From an uncultured Clostridia bacterium (lineage in GTDB: Bacteria; Bacillota; Clostridia; TANB77; CAG-508): a DNA stretch of 64,000 nucleotides. Below the pieces are notes generated by a model. That model was not told where the DNA came from and did no database searches. It worked only from the letters and a program-made list of their open reading frames with translations. Below, piece by piece: positions 46,140 to 54,949 of this stretch. The stretch lies in contig CAOKHH010000001.1 of assembly GCA_948468225.1 (NCBI GenBank), positions 217,860 to 281,859 on the forward strand. The letters run 5' to 3'. A program made the position numbers and the translations under genes. Positions within the stretch are counted from its first letter, which is position 1. Every line of letters starts with the position of its first letter.

Positions 46140-46907
46140 ATGAGTATAAATAACTTAATGACATATTTTTTGATATATTCATTTTTAGGTTGGGTCTTAG
46201 AATCTATATATAAAACAGTTTTAGAAAAAAAGTTAGTAAATAGTGGTTTTTTATATGGACCAGTTTGTCCAATATATGGTTTTGGGGCATTGATAATGCT
46301 AATATGTTTAAAAAGTTATAGCAGTAATATTCTATTATTGTTCTGTGTCGGATTTTTTATATTGTCAATATGGGAGTATCTAGTTGGATTATTATTAGAA
46401 AAGGCTTTTAAAACAAAGTATTGGGATTATTCTAGTAAAAAATTCAACATAAATGGGAGAGTATGCCTATTAAATTCTTGTTTTTGGGGACTTTTATGTG
46501 TTATATTTATAAAATTGGTGCATCCGCCAATTGAAAATATAATAATGCAAGTGCCAATTGAAATGTTAACTTATAACAATATATTACTATTTTCAATATT
46601 TGTAATTGATTTCATGTTTAGCGTAATTAAAATATACAATATAAATGTAAGTATAGGATTACTTAATGATATAAGCAAGAAAATTAAACAAGAACTTGAT
46701 AAAATAAAAGAATATGCAGGTAATAAAGCTAAGGAGAGCGAAAAATTACAAACCATTATAGAAGAATTAAAAGAAAAACAAGAAAGTTTAAAAGAAAAAT
46801 TGGAAAAGCAAACTGCAAGATTAAGAAAAGCGTTTCCAACAATGAAACATTTGAAGTTACCTGAGTTTATAAACCAAAGAATAGAAGCTATTAGAAAAAA
46901 CAAATAG
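46140..46907 (+). CDS. CmpB-type putative ABC-transporter permease family protein
   Basis: The 255-residue protein has five or so helices with the family pattern 'YFLIYSFLGWVLESIYKTVLE', 'VNSGFLYGPVCPIYGFGAL' and 'WDYSSKKFNINGRVCLLNS' (residues 9-115). A C-terminal cytoplasmic coiled coil (about 180-235) follows. The family (ABC_trans_CmpB) is widespread in Firmicutes, but transport has not been shown to my knowledge. AGGAG precedes the ATG at 46140. It lies between an Ig-like anchored protein and a GGDEF protein, possibly one operon. Confidence 0.8.
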   Translation: MSINNLMTYFLIYSFLGWVLESIYKTVLEKKLVNSGFLYGPVCPIYGFGALIMLICLKSYSSNILLLFCVGFFILSIWEYLVGLLLEKAFKTKYWDYSSKKFNINGRVCLLNSCFWGLLCVIFIKLVHPPIENIIMQVPIEMLTYNNILLFSIFVIDFMFSVIKIYNINVSIGLLNDISKKIKQELDKIKEYAGNKAKESEKLQTIIEELKEKQESLKEKLEKQTARLRKAFPTMKHLKLPEFINQRIEAIRKNK

Positions 46908-46922
46908 AAATGAGGATTACAT

Positions 46923-47858
46923 ATGATACAAGAGATTTTCATAATTGATGAAGATAAAGAAGTTTTGAAAGAAACGAAAAGAATATTTAAAAATAAAAAA
47001 GAATTTAAATTTTCAAGTATGAAAACAGATGAAATAGATATTGCATTAAAAAATATACCATCTTTAATAATTATAAATGCAGATACAGTTAAAGAAGATA
47101 TTATATCACTTTGTAGTAGAATAAGAGAAAACGAAGATAATAGTATAACTCCAATTATTGTATTATCATCAAACGATGATAAACAACATAGAATAGAAGT
47201 ATTAAAAAATGAAGTACAATATTATATTACAATGCCAGTAGATGATGAATATTTATATTATACAATAAAAAATATAATAGGGTTAATGTATAACAATAGA
47301 AGAGTAAGTCCATTAACGGGGCTTCCTGGAAATGTTCAAATACAAGCAGAAATGAAGAAGAGATTATTAAATAAAGAAGTTTTTGAGGTTTTATATTTTG
47401 ATTTAGACAATTTTAAAGCATATAATGACATATATGGATTCTTACAAGGAGATGAAATTATAAAATACACAGCGAGAACAATAGTAAAGAATACACATAA
47501 AGAAGATGAACTAAATTCTTTTGTTGGGCATATTGGTGGGGATGATTTTGTAGCCTTAGTTGGAGAAAATGCAGATTACGAAAAAATATGTCAAGATGTT
47601 ATTGCAGAATTTGATATAGGAATAAAAAATTATTTTTCAGAAGAAGATTATGAAAGAGGCTATTTAGAAGCAACAAATAGAAAAGGTGTGGTGGAACAAT
47701 TTCCACTTACTTCAATTTCTATAGGAGCTGTAATTGTAGATCCAAAAAGATTTTACAATACACTTGAAATTGCAGAGGTAGGAGCACAAGTAAAGCATAC
47801 ATCAAAAATAATAATGGGTAGTAGTTATGTAATAGATAAAAGAAAATTAAGAGGATAA
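46923..47858 (+). CDS. receiver-like/GGDEF protein (putative diguanylate cyclase)
   Basis: This protein of 311 residues has a CheY-like N-terminal domain (about 1-120) starting 'IFIIDEDKEVL'. The usual phospho-acceptor region reads 'LIIINADTVKED', so phosphorylation is uncertain. A GGDEF domain follows: 'SPLTGLPGNVQIQAEM', 'LYFDLDNFKAYNDIYGF' and active-site 'GGDDFVALVG' (about 204-213). GG-Asp-Asp-Phe is a permitted variant. It would make c-di-GMP; an HD-GYP gene at 57848 could degrade it. The ATG at 46923 follows GAGGAT. It is last in its gene run. Confidence 0.88.
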   Translation: MIQEIFIIDEDKEVLKETKRIFKNKKEFKFSSMKTDEIDIALKNIPSLIIINADTVKEDIISLCSRIRENEDNSITPIIVLSSNDDKQHRIEVLKNEVQYYITMPVDDEYLYYTIKNIIGLMYNNRRVSPLTGLPGNVQIQAEMKKRLLNKEVFEVLYFDLDNFKAYNDIYGFLQGDEIIKYTARTIVKNTHKEDELNSFVGHIGGDDFVALVGENADYEKICQDVIAEFDIGIKNYFSEEDYERGYLEATNRKGVVEQFPLTSISIGAVIVDPKRFYNTLEIAEVGAQVKHTSKIIMGSSYVIDKRKLRG

Positions 47859-47867
47859 AAATACCAT

Positions 47868-47896
47868 TTGACAAATTCTTACAAAAGATTTATAAT
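47868..47896 (+). promoter_or_regulatory. consensus sigma-A promoter of the six-cysteine peptide
   Basis: TTGACA (47868-47873), a 17-base spacer and TATAAT (47891-47896): fully consensus elements at ideal spacing, 33 bases before the small gene. Confidence 0.8.
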
Positions 47897-47928
47897 AAAA
47901 TTATGATTAAAAAACGGAGGTGTTTTAT

Positions 47929-48033
47929 ATGTCAGCTTGTACAAAATGTGATTATTGTAATGATGATGGAAGTTGCTCAAATAGAAGCTATAAAGGAAAA
48001 TGGTGCGAAGGTAAATGTGAGTACTATCGCTAA
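47929..48033 (+). CDS. 34-residue six-cysteine peptide
   Basis: An ATG at 47929 behind a strong GGAGGTG site encodes a 34-residue peptide with cysteines at 4, 7, 10, 16, 26 and 30 (SACTKCDYC, then GSC, KWCEGKC) and C-terminal EYYR. It has a consensus promoter upstream and a strong terminator directly downstream, so it is a complete, probably highly expressed monocistronic unit. The Cys spacing suggests a small metal-binding or disulphide-rich protein. There is no leader peptide and no maturation enzyme nearby. I do not recognise a family. Confidence 0.75.
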   Translation: MSACTKCDYCNDDGSCSNRSYKGKWCEGKCEYYR

Positions 48034-48036
48034 TAC

Positions 48037-48074
48037 AAAAAAAGATTATTCGAAAAACGAATAATCTTTTTTTT
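48037..48074 (+). terminator. strong intrinsic terminator
   Basis: AAAAGATTATTCG and CGAATAATCTTTT form a perfect stem with a five-A loop, followed by a T tract, four bases after the peptide stop. Confidence 0.9.
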
Positions 48075-48357
48075 ATGTATAGGAAAAATCGACCCTACAA
48101 AAAACATATTGCAAACTGTAGGGGCTTTTCATTGCTCGTTCGAGTGGCGAAGCCACCTTTTTATGAAAAAATATAATTTTTTCTGTTGAAGATAAAAAAA
48201 TAATATGATAAAATTTAAATATATTTTTTTGTATCAATAAATTAAATTCACAGGCAAATCTGCCTAAAATTTTTCCAAAAAAATAAAATCTAAAACGAAA
48301 AGAGGTGATATTTTAATTTTAAATAGAAAAATAAAATAAAGAAAGGATTGACTATAT
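48075..48357. repeat. long TGTAGGGG repeat and AT-rich leader in a gene-free stretch
   Basis: 48077-48147 holds the ATAGGAAAAATCGA flank, an inverted CCCTAC, the linker CATATTGCAAACTG and TAGGGGCTTTTCATTGCTCG. GGTGGC-type hairpin GTGGCGAAGCCAC at 48144-48156 is followed by TTTTT. From there to 48357 I see only AT-rich sequence and a GAAAGGA site for the next gene. Confidence 0.65.
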
Positions 48358-49221
48358 ATGAATAAACAACAAAAAGAATATAAAATATTATCACCTAAGC
48401 TAGATGTAGTATTTCAAAAATTATTTGGAGAAGAAGGAAGCGAAAATATAACGAAGTCATTTTTAGAAGCAATATTAAATGAAAAAATAGAAAATATAGA
48501 TTTAAGTAAAAATCCAATATTAAGAAGAGAATACAAAAGAGATAAATTAGGAATATTAGATGTAATAGCGCAAATAAATAAGGGAGAAAATGTAAATATA
48601 GAAATGCAAGTAGCAAAAAATGGAGATGAATTAGAAAGAATATTGTATTATTGGAGTAGAATGTATATAAGAGGAATACAAAAAGGAAATAGCTATATAG
48701 AATTAAATAAAACAATATCAATAATAATAACAGATTTTGAAATAGATGGAATAGAGAAATTGGGATTTCATAGTAAATGGCAATTGAAGGATGATACAGG
48801 AATGAAAATATTGACAAAAAAGCTAGAAATACATATAATAGAATTATCAAAAATGAAGAAAGAAAAGATAATAGAAACAAATAATATAAGAAATTTAATA
48901 GATTGGCTAGAATTTATAGAAAATCCAGAAAGCGAAAGGGTGTTAAATAGAATGAAGGAGAATAAAGCACTTAAAGAAGCAAAAGAAAAGCTAGTAAAGA
49001 TGAGTAGAAGTGAAAGAATGCAAAGAATAGCAGAATGGAAAGAAAAAGCAATAAGAGATGAAAAGGCAATATATAATTATGGAGTAAGACAAGGAATGGA
49101 GCAAGGAGCAAATGATAAAACAATACAAATAGCAAAAAGATTGATAGCAGATAATGTTGATATAAAAACAATAATGTCTGCAACAGGACTAACAAAAGAA
49201 GAAATAGAGAAATTAAAATAA
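48358..49221 (+). CDS. Rpn-family PD-(D/E)XK nuclease / putative transposase
   Basis: This family (recombination-promoting nuclease, formerly transposase_31/PDDEXK_2) cleaves DNA and is often multi-copy. The 287-residue protein begins 'ILSPKLDVVFQKLFGEEGS' and has the nuclease core 'DKLGILDVIAQINKGENVNIEMQ' (about residues 61-83; Asp and Glu-x-Gln of the active site), 'LERILYYWSRMY' and a C-terminal 'YGVRQGMEQGANDKTIQIA' tail with 'MSATGLTKEEIEKL'. GAAAGGA precedes the ATG at 48358. It lies between two copies of the long repeat. Confidence 0.9.
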   Translation: MNKQQKEYKILSPKLDVVFQKLFGEEGSENITKSFLEAILNEKIENIDLSKNPILRREYKRDKLGILDVIAQINKGENVNIEMQVAKNGDELERILYYWSRMYIRGIQKGNSYIELNKTISIIITDFEIDGIEKLGFHSKWQLKDDTGMKILTKKLEIHIIELSKMKKEKIIETNNIRNLIDWLEFIENPESERVLNRMKENKALKEAKEKLVKMSRSERMQRIAEWKEKAIRDEKAIYNYGVRQGMEQGANDKTIQIAKRLIADNVDIKTIMSATGLTKEEIEKLK

Positions 49222-49272
49222 ATTTTATAAAAATATTATTGATACAAAAATATTTCAAAATAGAGACTGAAT

Positions 49273-49325
49273 GCTCGCCCCTACAAAAACATATTGCAAA
49301 CTGTAGGGGCTTTTCACTGCTCGTC
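49273..49325. repeat. paired TGTAGGGG repeat after the Rpn gene
   Basis: GCTCGCCCCTAC, linker AAAAACATATTGCAAACTG, GTAGGGGCTTTTCACTGCTC. The outer parts are complementary, so the whole unit is a head-to-head pair, very similar to the one at 48090. Confidence 0.7.
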
Positions 49326-49410
49326 CGAAATGTGGGGAAGGGAGCTGTGCTTTATTTCGAACCATTTACTTCTATTCTAAAAATAAATACAAAAAATATG
49401 ATAAAATATT

Positions 49411-49482
49411 GTAACCAAAATCAAAAAAATGTGAATATACAAATGTAAGATATCTTAAAATAAGGAGTTTAGGTTTAAATTG
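49411..49482 (+). promoter_or_regulatory. leader of the first sigma module, with GTAACC box
   Basis: ATTGTAACCAAA occurs here (from 49408) and at the same distance upstream of the second module (from 52835), and the leaders share AGATATCTT and TAAGGAGTTTAG. GTAACC is typical of -35 boxes used by ECF-type sigma factors, so autoregulation is likely. I cannot assign the -10 box. Confidence 0.5.
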
Positions 49483-50034
49483 GAAGTAAAAGATAAAAAT
49501 ATATACGATTATATATATAATAGTGAATTGCAAATAGAAAAAGTATTCGAAGACTATAAAAATTATGTATATAAAATAATAAGAAAAGATAGGTCAAACT
49601 TATCTAAAGAAGATATAGATGAGGTTAATTTGGATGTGTTTTTAACATTGTGGAAAAATCAAAATAAACTTAATATTAACAATAAAATGTCTTCGTACAT
49701 AGCTGGAATCACGAAAAATCTAGTTAAACAGAAATATAGAGATATAAAAGTAAGTGATAATATTTTAGACTATGAAGAACATTTAATTTCAAATTTGAAC
49801 ATAGAACTGATATATTCAAAAGATGAACAAAATGAAATTATAATAAATGAACTAAAAAAGATGAAATCTGAAAAACAAAATATATTTCTTTTATATTACT
49901 ATGATAATAAAACAATAAAGGAAATAAGTGAGTTAAAAAATGTGTCAGAAGCAAAGATAAAAACAGAATTGTTTAGGATTAGAAAAAGGTTAGAAATGGC
50001 ATTAAATAGGAAAGGGTATGATTTTTATGAATAA
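49480..50034 (+). CDS. ECF-like sigma-70 family sigma factor (copy 1)
   Basis: This 184-residue alternative sigma factor has only region 2 ('VFEDYKNYVYKIIRKDR...NLDVFLTLWKNQNKL', about 20-68) and region 4 ('IFLLYYYDNKTIKEISELKN' with 'ELFRIRKRLEMAL', about 128-175). It has a TTG start at 49480 with TAAGGAG 12 bases upstream; the paralogue at 52903 uses ATG at the same point, supporting the start. Its 3' end overlaps the membrane-protein gene, a usual sigma/anti-sigma arrangement. Confidence 0.88.
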   Translation: MEVKDKNIYDYIYNSELQIEKVFEDYKNYVYKIIRKDRSNLSKEDIDEVNLDVFLTLWKNQNKLNINNKMSSYIAGITKNLVKQKYRDIKVSDNILDYEEHLISNLNIELIYSKDEQNEIIINELKKMKSEKQNIFLLYYYDNKTIKEISELKNVSEAKIKTELFRIRKRLEMALNRKGYDFYE

Positions 50035-51334
50035 TAATAAAAACGAGGTAGAATTAGAAAAATTAAAGCTAAACATTGCAGCATACAACTTTAAAGATGA
50101 ATTACAAAAGTCGGGTACCCTTAGAAAACAAAGGAAAGGGGTAAATATAATGAAAAAGAAAATAATAGCAACAGCCTGTGCAAGTTTAATACTAGTATCA
50201 GGAATTGTTGTTGCAACGTCAATAAAAAAATCAAATGATAGTGATAGAGGATTAGGTGATGGAATTAACAATGCAGTAGAAAGTGGATATGTGGCAAATC
50301 CAAATGCAGAAGGAACAGATAATAATTCTACAATAGCAAACACAGAATTAAGTAACATAAATGCAAAAATAACCATAGAAGATTTCTTAATGGATGATGT
50401 AAACCTAAGTACGCAAATTTTATTTGAATTTGATAATAAAATAAAAGATGCAGTTAATTTAGACAAAGTTATTAGCATAGAACTAACAGATTTAATAGTA
50501 AGAGATGAAGAAAATCGCATAATATATGGTGGAAATAATGAAGAAAGATTTAAAAAATATTGCAAAGAAAATAACTTAAATTATACATTTTGTGAATTTA
50601 ATGAAAATTATATGAATTGTGGAGTAAATTGCTTTAATGTGATGAAAGATAAAGAAAGTAACAGCATAAAAATAATGTATAATATGTATACATCTGACAC
50701 TTATCCAAAATCAAAAAAATTATATTTTTCTTTTCAAACAATAATGTTTAATGAATTAGTAATGTCTAAAGAAAAGAAATTAGAATTAAAAGGAAATTGG
50801 GAAATTACTGTAGATGTACCAGAAAATATGTATACTAGAACAGATGAATATTATAAAGTAATAAGTTGTGATAATCCAGATTTTAATATTTATATAGCCA
50901 AATTAACAAATACTGGTTTTGAAATAGGGGTAATTATTTCTAACATAGAAAAACCAGAAGAAGATGTAATAAAAAAAGAAGATTTCCTAATTGCATTAGA
51001 AAATTATCAGAATGGGAAAATATCAAAAGATGAGTACGACAAAAAAGCCTTGTGGAATAAAGAATATAATGATTTATTAACTCCTATACAAGTTACTGAT
51101 TATAATTATACAGATGGAAAAAGTGGAAAAGCTTCATATGTAGAAAATGAAAATGGAAAAAGATTTAAGTTTGCTTTAAGCCCAGCAAGAAGAGCGAAAA
51201 CTTATTTTATAGATGGGAATAAGTATGATTTCTATGAAACATTTGGTATGACAAAATATGATGCAACTAATAAAATAAAGGTAATATTATATTATTATGG
51301 AGAACCAGTTACTATTGCATTAGAAAAGTTATAA
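50027..51334 (+). CDS. membrane-bound anti-sigma factor-like protein (DUF4179-type), copy 1
   Basis: The ATG at 50027 overlaps the sigma stop. A cytoplasmic N-terminus of about 40 residues, conserved in the paralogue, is followed by one helix (KKIIATACASLILVSGIVVA), 'DRGLGDGINNAVESGYV' and a large extracytoplasmic beta-rich domain of about 350 residues. The gene pair, overlap and topology indicate an anti-sigma factor holding the sigma at the membrane. Alternatively translation starts at 50150 (GAAAGGGG site), which would remove the sigma-binding part. Intact frame, unlike copy 2. Confidence 0.8.
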   Translation: MNNNKNEVELEKLKLNIAAYNFKDELQKSGTLRKQRKGVNIMKKKIIATACASLILVSGIVVATSIKKSNDSDRGLGDGINNAVESGYVANPNAEGTDNNSTIANTELSNINAKITIEDFLMDDVNLSTQILFEFDNKIKDAVNLDKVISIELTDLIVRDEENRIIYGGNNEERFKKYCKENNLNYTFCEFNENYMNCGVNCFNVMKDKESNSIKIMYNMYTSDTYPKSKKLYFSFQTIMFNELVMSKEKKLELKGNWEITVDVPENMYTRTDEYYKVISCDNPDFNIYIAKLTNTGFEIGVIISNIEKPEEDVIKKEDFLIALENYQNGKISKDEYDKKALWNKEYNDLLTPIQVTDYNYTDGKSGKASYVENENGKRFKFALSPARRAKTYFIDGNKYDFYETFGMTKYDATNKIKVILYYYGEPVTIALEKL

Positions 51335-51340
51335 ATAATA

Positions 51341-51369
51341 AGGAAGTTCCCAAATGGGAACTTCCTTTG
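51341..51369. terminator. bidirectional terminator
   Basis: AGGAAGTTCCCA and TGGGAACTTCCT form a perfect 12-bp stem, between the convergent anti-sigma and secreted-protein genes. Confidence 0.8.
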
Positions 51370-51396
51370 AGAGATATAGGGAAAAGGAAGTTGCTG

Positions 51397-51864
51397 TTAG
51401 CGCTCCAATGTTGCTATCCAATGCTTATATTTGACATTAGCATTGTACCAAACACCAGTATTTTGGTCATACACAGCAGTGTAAATCTGAACTTTTTGTC
51501 CAGCATTTACAAATACATGTGTTTCCTGTGTCGCACTTGTAACACACATTTCTGAATATCCACTTCTTGCAAGAACCCTTCCATCTAAAGAACGAATTTC
51601 CAAAAGATAATAGGGCTTATTAGGATACATGATATTTGATGTTGTTTCAAATTCTGCTTGAATATACAGAACTCCTTGCACTCCCATTGTTTTAACAGGG
51701 GTAAGATTATACCCACTCATAGGTATAACCGGTTCTGTTACTGTTGCCGCATACCAAGTTTCGACGCCTGCCGCAGAAGCGGGAACGGACGTGATGGAGA
51801 ATACCATCATCAGGATTAACGCAAGTACGGTAATAAACCGCATAGTCTTTCTTGTAGCTGTCAT
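51397..51864 (-). CDS. small secreted protein with GC-richer codons (copy 1)
   Basis: This 155-residue exported protein has a signal peptide with n-region TATRKTMR, a hydrophobic core and cleavage at 'SVPASAAG' (about residue 32). The mature domain is beta-rich and not recognised ('YYLLEIRSLDGRVLARSGYSE', 'QKVQIYTAVYDQNTGVWYNA'). AAAGGAGG precedes the ATG at 51864. Codons such as CTG, GCG, ACC and an in-frame CGG (Arg, first base 51840) contrast with the host. A truncated paralogue lies at 54576, so the gene travelled with the duplicated sigma module. Confidence 0.8.
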   Translation of the reverse strand: MTATRKTMRFITVLALILMMVFSITSVPASAAGVETWYAATVTEPVIPMSGYNLTPVKTMGVQGVLYIQAEFETTSNIMYPNKPYYLLEIRSLDGRVLARSGYSEMCVTSATQETHVFVNAGQKVQIYTAVYDQNTGVWYNANVKYKHWIATLER

Positions 51865-51918
51865 AATAAACAGCCTCCTTTCATAAAGTCAAAATTTGTT
51901 TCTTGCTTATTCCCTTTT

Positions 51919-52100
51919 CTCTCTTACCTAAAATCGTACCAAAACTAATTAGCACAAATTAGGCAACGATGAATAAAATTCATCTTGAATTATATTAACA
52001 CATTTTTAGACAATATTTGCAAAAAGTGTTAAAAGAAGTTAAAAAGTGGAAAAAGAAATATAAAAGTGTAAAAAAGTGTAAAAAAGGTGGAGTAAAAATG
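51919..52100. repeat. long direct repeat, copy 1
   Basis: About 180 bases, from TCTCTTACCTAAAATC to GGTGGAGTAAAAATG, match 54950-55121 nearly base for base, apart from a few substitutions and a 10-base deletion. It contains the leader of the Spo0A-like gene and marks the duplication of the whole module. Confidence 0.85.
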
Positions 52101-52770
52101 ATAAAAGCATTAGTAGCAGATGATAGTTGGGAATATTCTAAAAATATAATTAACAGTATAGTCAATAGAATAGATGAATTAAAAATAGACTATGTAGCTG
52201 GAGATGGTAAAGATACTTTAGAGGCTATATCTAAAAATTATTTTGACTTAGTTTTATTAGATTTGAAAATGCCAAAAATAAATGGATTAGAAGTAATAGA
52301 GCAGATGAAAAAGTTAAATAGAATAAAACTTCCTAAAGTTATAATAATATCTGGAGATTTACCTTTATTAGATTATGCTAGTATTGGTAATATTGTGTGT
52401 AGCATAATACAAAAAACAGAAGACCCTGAAAGCATGTACGAAAAAATTTTACTAGTAGTAAACGAAATAAAATATGAAACAAATTATAATAATGTAAGAA
52501 ATGAAGTTATATCAAAAATTAAAGATATAGGACTTAGTTTAAAACATAAGGGAACGAGGTACATAATAGATTGTGTAATGTATGCATATCGGAAACAATA
52601 ATTTAGATATAATAGATAATTTAGAAAAAAACATTTATAAACATGTGGCTCGTATGCATAATGAGTCTATTTCAAATGTGAAAACAAATATTGTTAAAGC
52701 TGTAAGGTGTTCAACAAAGAATAATTTATCGCCTAAAGACATTATTACTGAGTTGGTTAGTAATTTTTAA
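52098..52770 (+). CDS. Spo0A-like response regulator; frame broken at a CGG codon
   Basis: The receiver domain is complete: acidic pair in 'LVADDSWEY', phospho-Asp in 'LVLLDLKMPKINGLEV' (about residue 55), 'VIIISGD' and the Lys in 'IIQKTEDP'. The C-terminal part resembles the Spo0A DNA-binding domain ('KIKDIGLSLKHKGTRYIIDC...'). The frame stops two codons after an in-frame CGG at 52590. Skipping the C continues with 'AYGNNNLDIIDNLEKNIYKHVARMH' and 'SNVKTNIVKAVR', the recognition-helix region. Joined: about 223 residues. Sequence divergence suggests an accessory paralogue, not the master Spo0A. GGTGGAG precedes the ATG. Confidence 0.75.
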
Positions 52771-52805
52771 GCCATAATATTGATAGAAATAGAGATATTT
52801 TATAC

Positions 52806-52829
52806 TGACACTACTGTGTCATTTTTTTT
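52806..52829 (+). terminator. intrinsic terminator
   Basis: TGACAC-TACT-GTGTCA followed by eight T residues, after the Spo0A-like gene. Confidence 0.85.
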
Positions 52830-52902
52830 AAATAATTGTAACCAAATTACTAATAATGGTAATAAATAGATAAAGATATCTTGGTAAGGAGTTTAGATCC
52901 AA

Positions 52903-53457
52903 ATGGAAATAATAGATAAAAAAATATCGCATTATTTTGTTAATGGAACGCTTAATATAGAAATGCTAATGGATGATTATCATAATTATATCTATACTAT
53001 TATAAAAAGAATGTGTATAAATTCATCTGAAGAAGATATAGAAGAAATATACCTAGAGGTTTTCTTTGTCTTATGGCAAAATCAAAGCAAGTTAGATATA
53101 AATAAATCAATGTCATCATATTTAAGTGTAGTTACAAGAAACCTAATAACTCATAAATTAAGAAAATTAAATAATATTGATAATATATTAGATTTTGATG
53201 AAAAAGTTTCATCAAATATTGATATAGAATCTACTTTAATATGGCAGGAAAAAGAAAAGATAATATATAATGAATTGAAAAATTTGAAAGAAAAAGATAA
53301 AAAAATATTTATATTATATTATTATCAAAATAAAAATATCAATGAGATAAATAAATTATGCAATTTATCAAAATCAAATATTAAAATTATATTGTTTAGA
53401 ATTAGGAAAAAGATGAAAAGAGCGTTAAATAAAGGAGGTTATGATTGTAATGGATAA
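52903..53457 (+). CDS. ECF-like sigma-70 family sigma factor (copy 2)
   Basis: A paralogue of the gene at 49480, with the same 184-residue length. Region 2 is 'LMDDYHNYIYTIIKRMC...YLEVFFVLWQNQSKLDINKSMSSYL'; region 4 is 'IFILYYYQNKNINEINKLCNLS' with 'ILFRIRKKMKRAL'. AAGGAGTTTAG precedes the ATG at 52903 in a leader shared with copy 1. Divergence at the protein level is substantial, so the duplication is old or under diversifying selection. It overlaps its anti-sigma gene. Confidence 0.88.
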   Translation: MEIIDKKISHYFVNGTLNIEMLMDDYHNYIYTIIKRMCINSSEEDIEEIYLEVFFVLWQNQSKLDINKSMSSYLSVVTRNLITHKLRKLNNIDNILDFDEKVSSNIDIESTLIWQEKEKIIYNELKNLKEKDKKIFILYYYQNKNINEINKLCNLSKSNIKIILFRIRKKMKRALNKGGYDCNG

Positions 53458-54623
53458 CAATTATAAAGAAAAATTAAAGATGAAAATTGCTATGTTTAAT
53501 GCGACAGAAGATATAGAGAAGAAATCAAATAAATACCTTTTTAAAAATGATAAGGAAAAGGGGGTAAGTTTAATGAAAAAGAAAATAATAGCAACTGCTT
53601 GTGCAAGTTTAATTTTAGTATCAGGAATTGCTTTTGCAACAACATTTAAGAAAACAAATAATAGTGATAGAGGATTAGGTAATGGAATTGATACAGCAAT
53701 AGAAAATGGATATATTTCAAATACAAATGTAGAAATAACAGATAATAATGCTGTGGGAACAAATACTGAATCAATTATAGAAAATATAAAGACAAAGATA
53801 AAAATAGAAAATTTCTTTATGGATGATGTTAATTTAAGTACACAAATTTTGTTTGAATTTAATGATAGCATAAAAAATATAGTTAATTTAGATAGAGCTA
53901 GTATTGAATTACCTGATTTAATAGTAAGAGATGATGAAAATCGTATAATATATGGAGGATATGATCAAGTAAGATTTAAGGAATATTGTGAAAGAAATAA
54001 TTTAAATTACACATTTTGTGATTTTAACGATAACTATATGCCTTGTGGAGTAAATTCTTTTGAAGTAATGCGAGATGCAAAAAGTAATAGTATGAGAATA
54101 ATGTATAATATGTATACATCTGGTACTTATCCAAAATCAAAGAAATTGTATTTTTCTTTTAAAACAATAAAGTTTGTTGGATTTGCAATAGACAACGAAA
54201 AAAAAACACAAGTTACACGGAAATTGGGAAATTGCTGTAAATGTGCCAGAGAATATGTATAACAGAACAGATGAATATTATAAAGTCGTAAATTGCGATA
54301 ATAGTAATTTTTACATATATTCGGCAAAAGTAACAGATACTGGGTTTGAAATAGGTGCAATTATTTCCAATATGGAAAAAACTATAGATGATACCACAGA
54401 ATATAAAAAAATATTAAATAGTTATATTGAAAATGAAAATGGAGATAAATTTTATTGTACTTTATCACCAAGTAGAAGAACTAACGGATATTTCATAGAT
54501 GAAAATAATCAATATGATTTCTATGAAACATTTGGTATGACAAAATATAATGCAACAAACAAAATAAAAGTAGTATTATATTATTATGGAAAACCAGTAA
54601 CTATTCAATTGGAAAAGATTTAA
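53450..54623 (+). CDS. anti-sigma factor-like protein, copy 2; frame broken at a CGG codon
   Basis: A paralogue of 50027-51334. The ATG at 53450 overlaps the sigma stop. The N-terminus, helix (KKIIATACASLILVSGIAFA) and 'DRGLGNGIDTAIENGYI' are conserved. The frame breaks at an in-frame CGG (54218) just before the segment that reads GNWEITVDVPENM in copy 1. Skipping the C restores 'GNWEIAVNVPENMYNRTDEYY' and the rest of the domain to 54623. Relative to copy 1 a stretch of about 30 residues is missing near 54400. Its 3' end overlaps the truncated secreted-protein gene. Confidence 0.75.
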
Positions 54624-54911
54624 AACTATGCCATTAGAACTCCGAATTTCAAGTAAATATATTACATTATCTGGTAACTTCAGTGTGTCAGTAACGTGAA
54701 ATTCGGCTTCAATCTTAAGTATGCCAGAAACACCCATAGTCTTGGGAGGTGTCAGATTGTCACCGACCATTGTGAGGTTTTCAGTTCCCTTGACGTCATA
54801 CCAAGTTTCGACGCCTGCCGCAGAAGCCGGAACGGACATGATGGAGAATACCATCGCAAAGATTAACGCAAGTACGGTAAGAAACCGCATAGATTTTTTT
54901 GTTTTAAGCAT
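54576..54911 (-). pseudogene. truncated copy 2 of the small secreted protein
   Basis: The ATG at 54911 behind AAAGGAG gives the signal peptide 'KSMRFLTVLALIFAMVFSIM...VPASAAGVETWY' as in copy 1, but homology stops after 'YLLEIRSS' (near 54640). The frame then runs into the antisense of the anti-sigma gene and ends as unrelated sequence. About half the mature domain is lost. It contains two in-frame CGG codons (first bases 54887 and 54644). The GC-rich codon style is retained. Confidence 0.75.
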
Positions 54912-54949
54912 AAAAATGCTCCTTTCATAGTTGTATATTGTCTCTTCTT

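Noticed and set aside
47929..48033. SCIFF ranthipeptide precursor
   Set aside because: It has six cysteines, but the sequence and spacing differ from SCIFF, and no radical SAM maturase is adjacent.
48395..48880. 161-residue Leu/Phe-rich minus-strand frame opposite the Rpn gene
   Set aside because: It is the antisense of an AT-rich, purine-biased coding strand; no SD and no plausible protein composition.
52098..52770. Naming the response regulator as the master Spo0A
   Set aside because: The receiver and C-terminal regions are clearly diverged from Spo0A, and a decayed second copy sits nearby, so an accessory paralogue is more likely.
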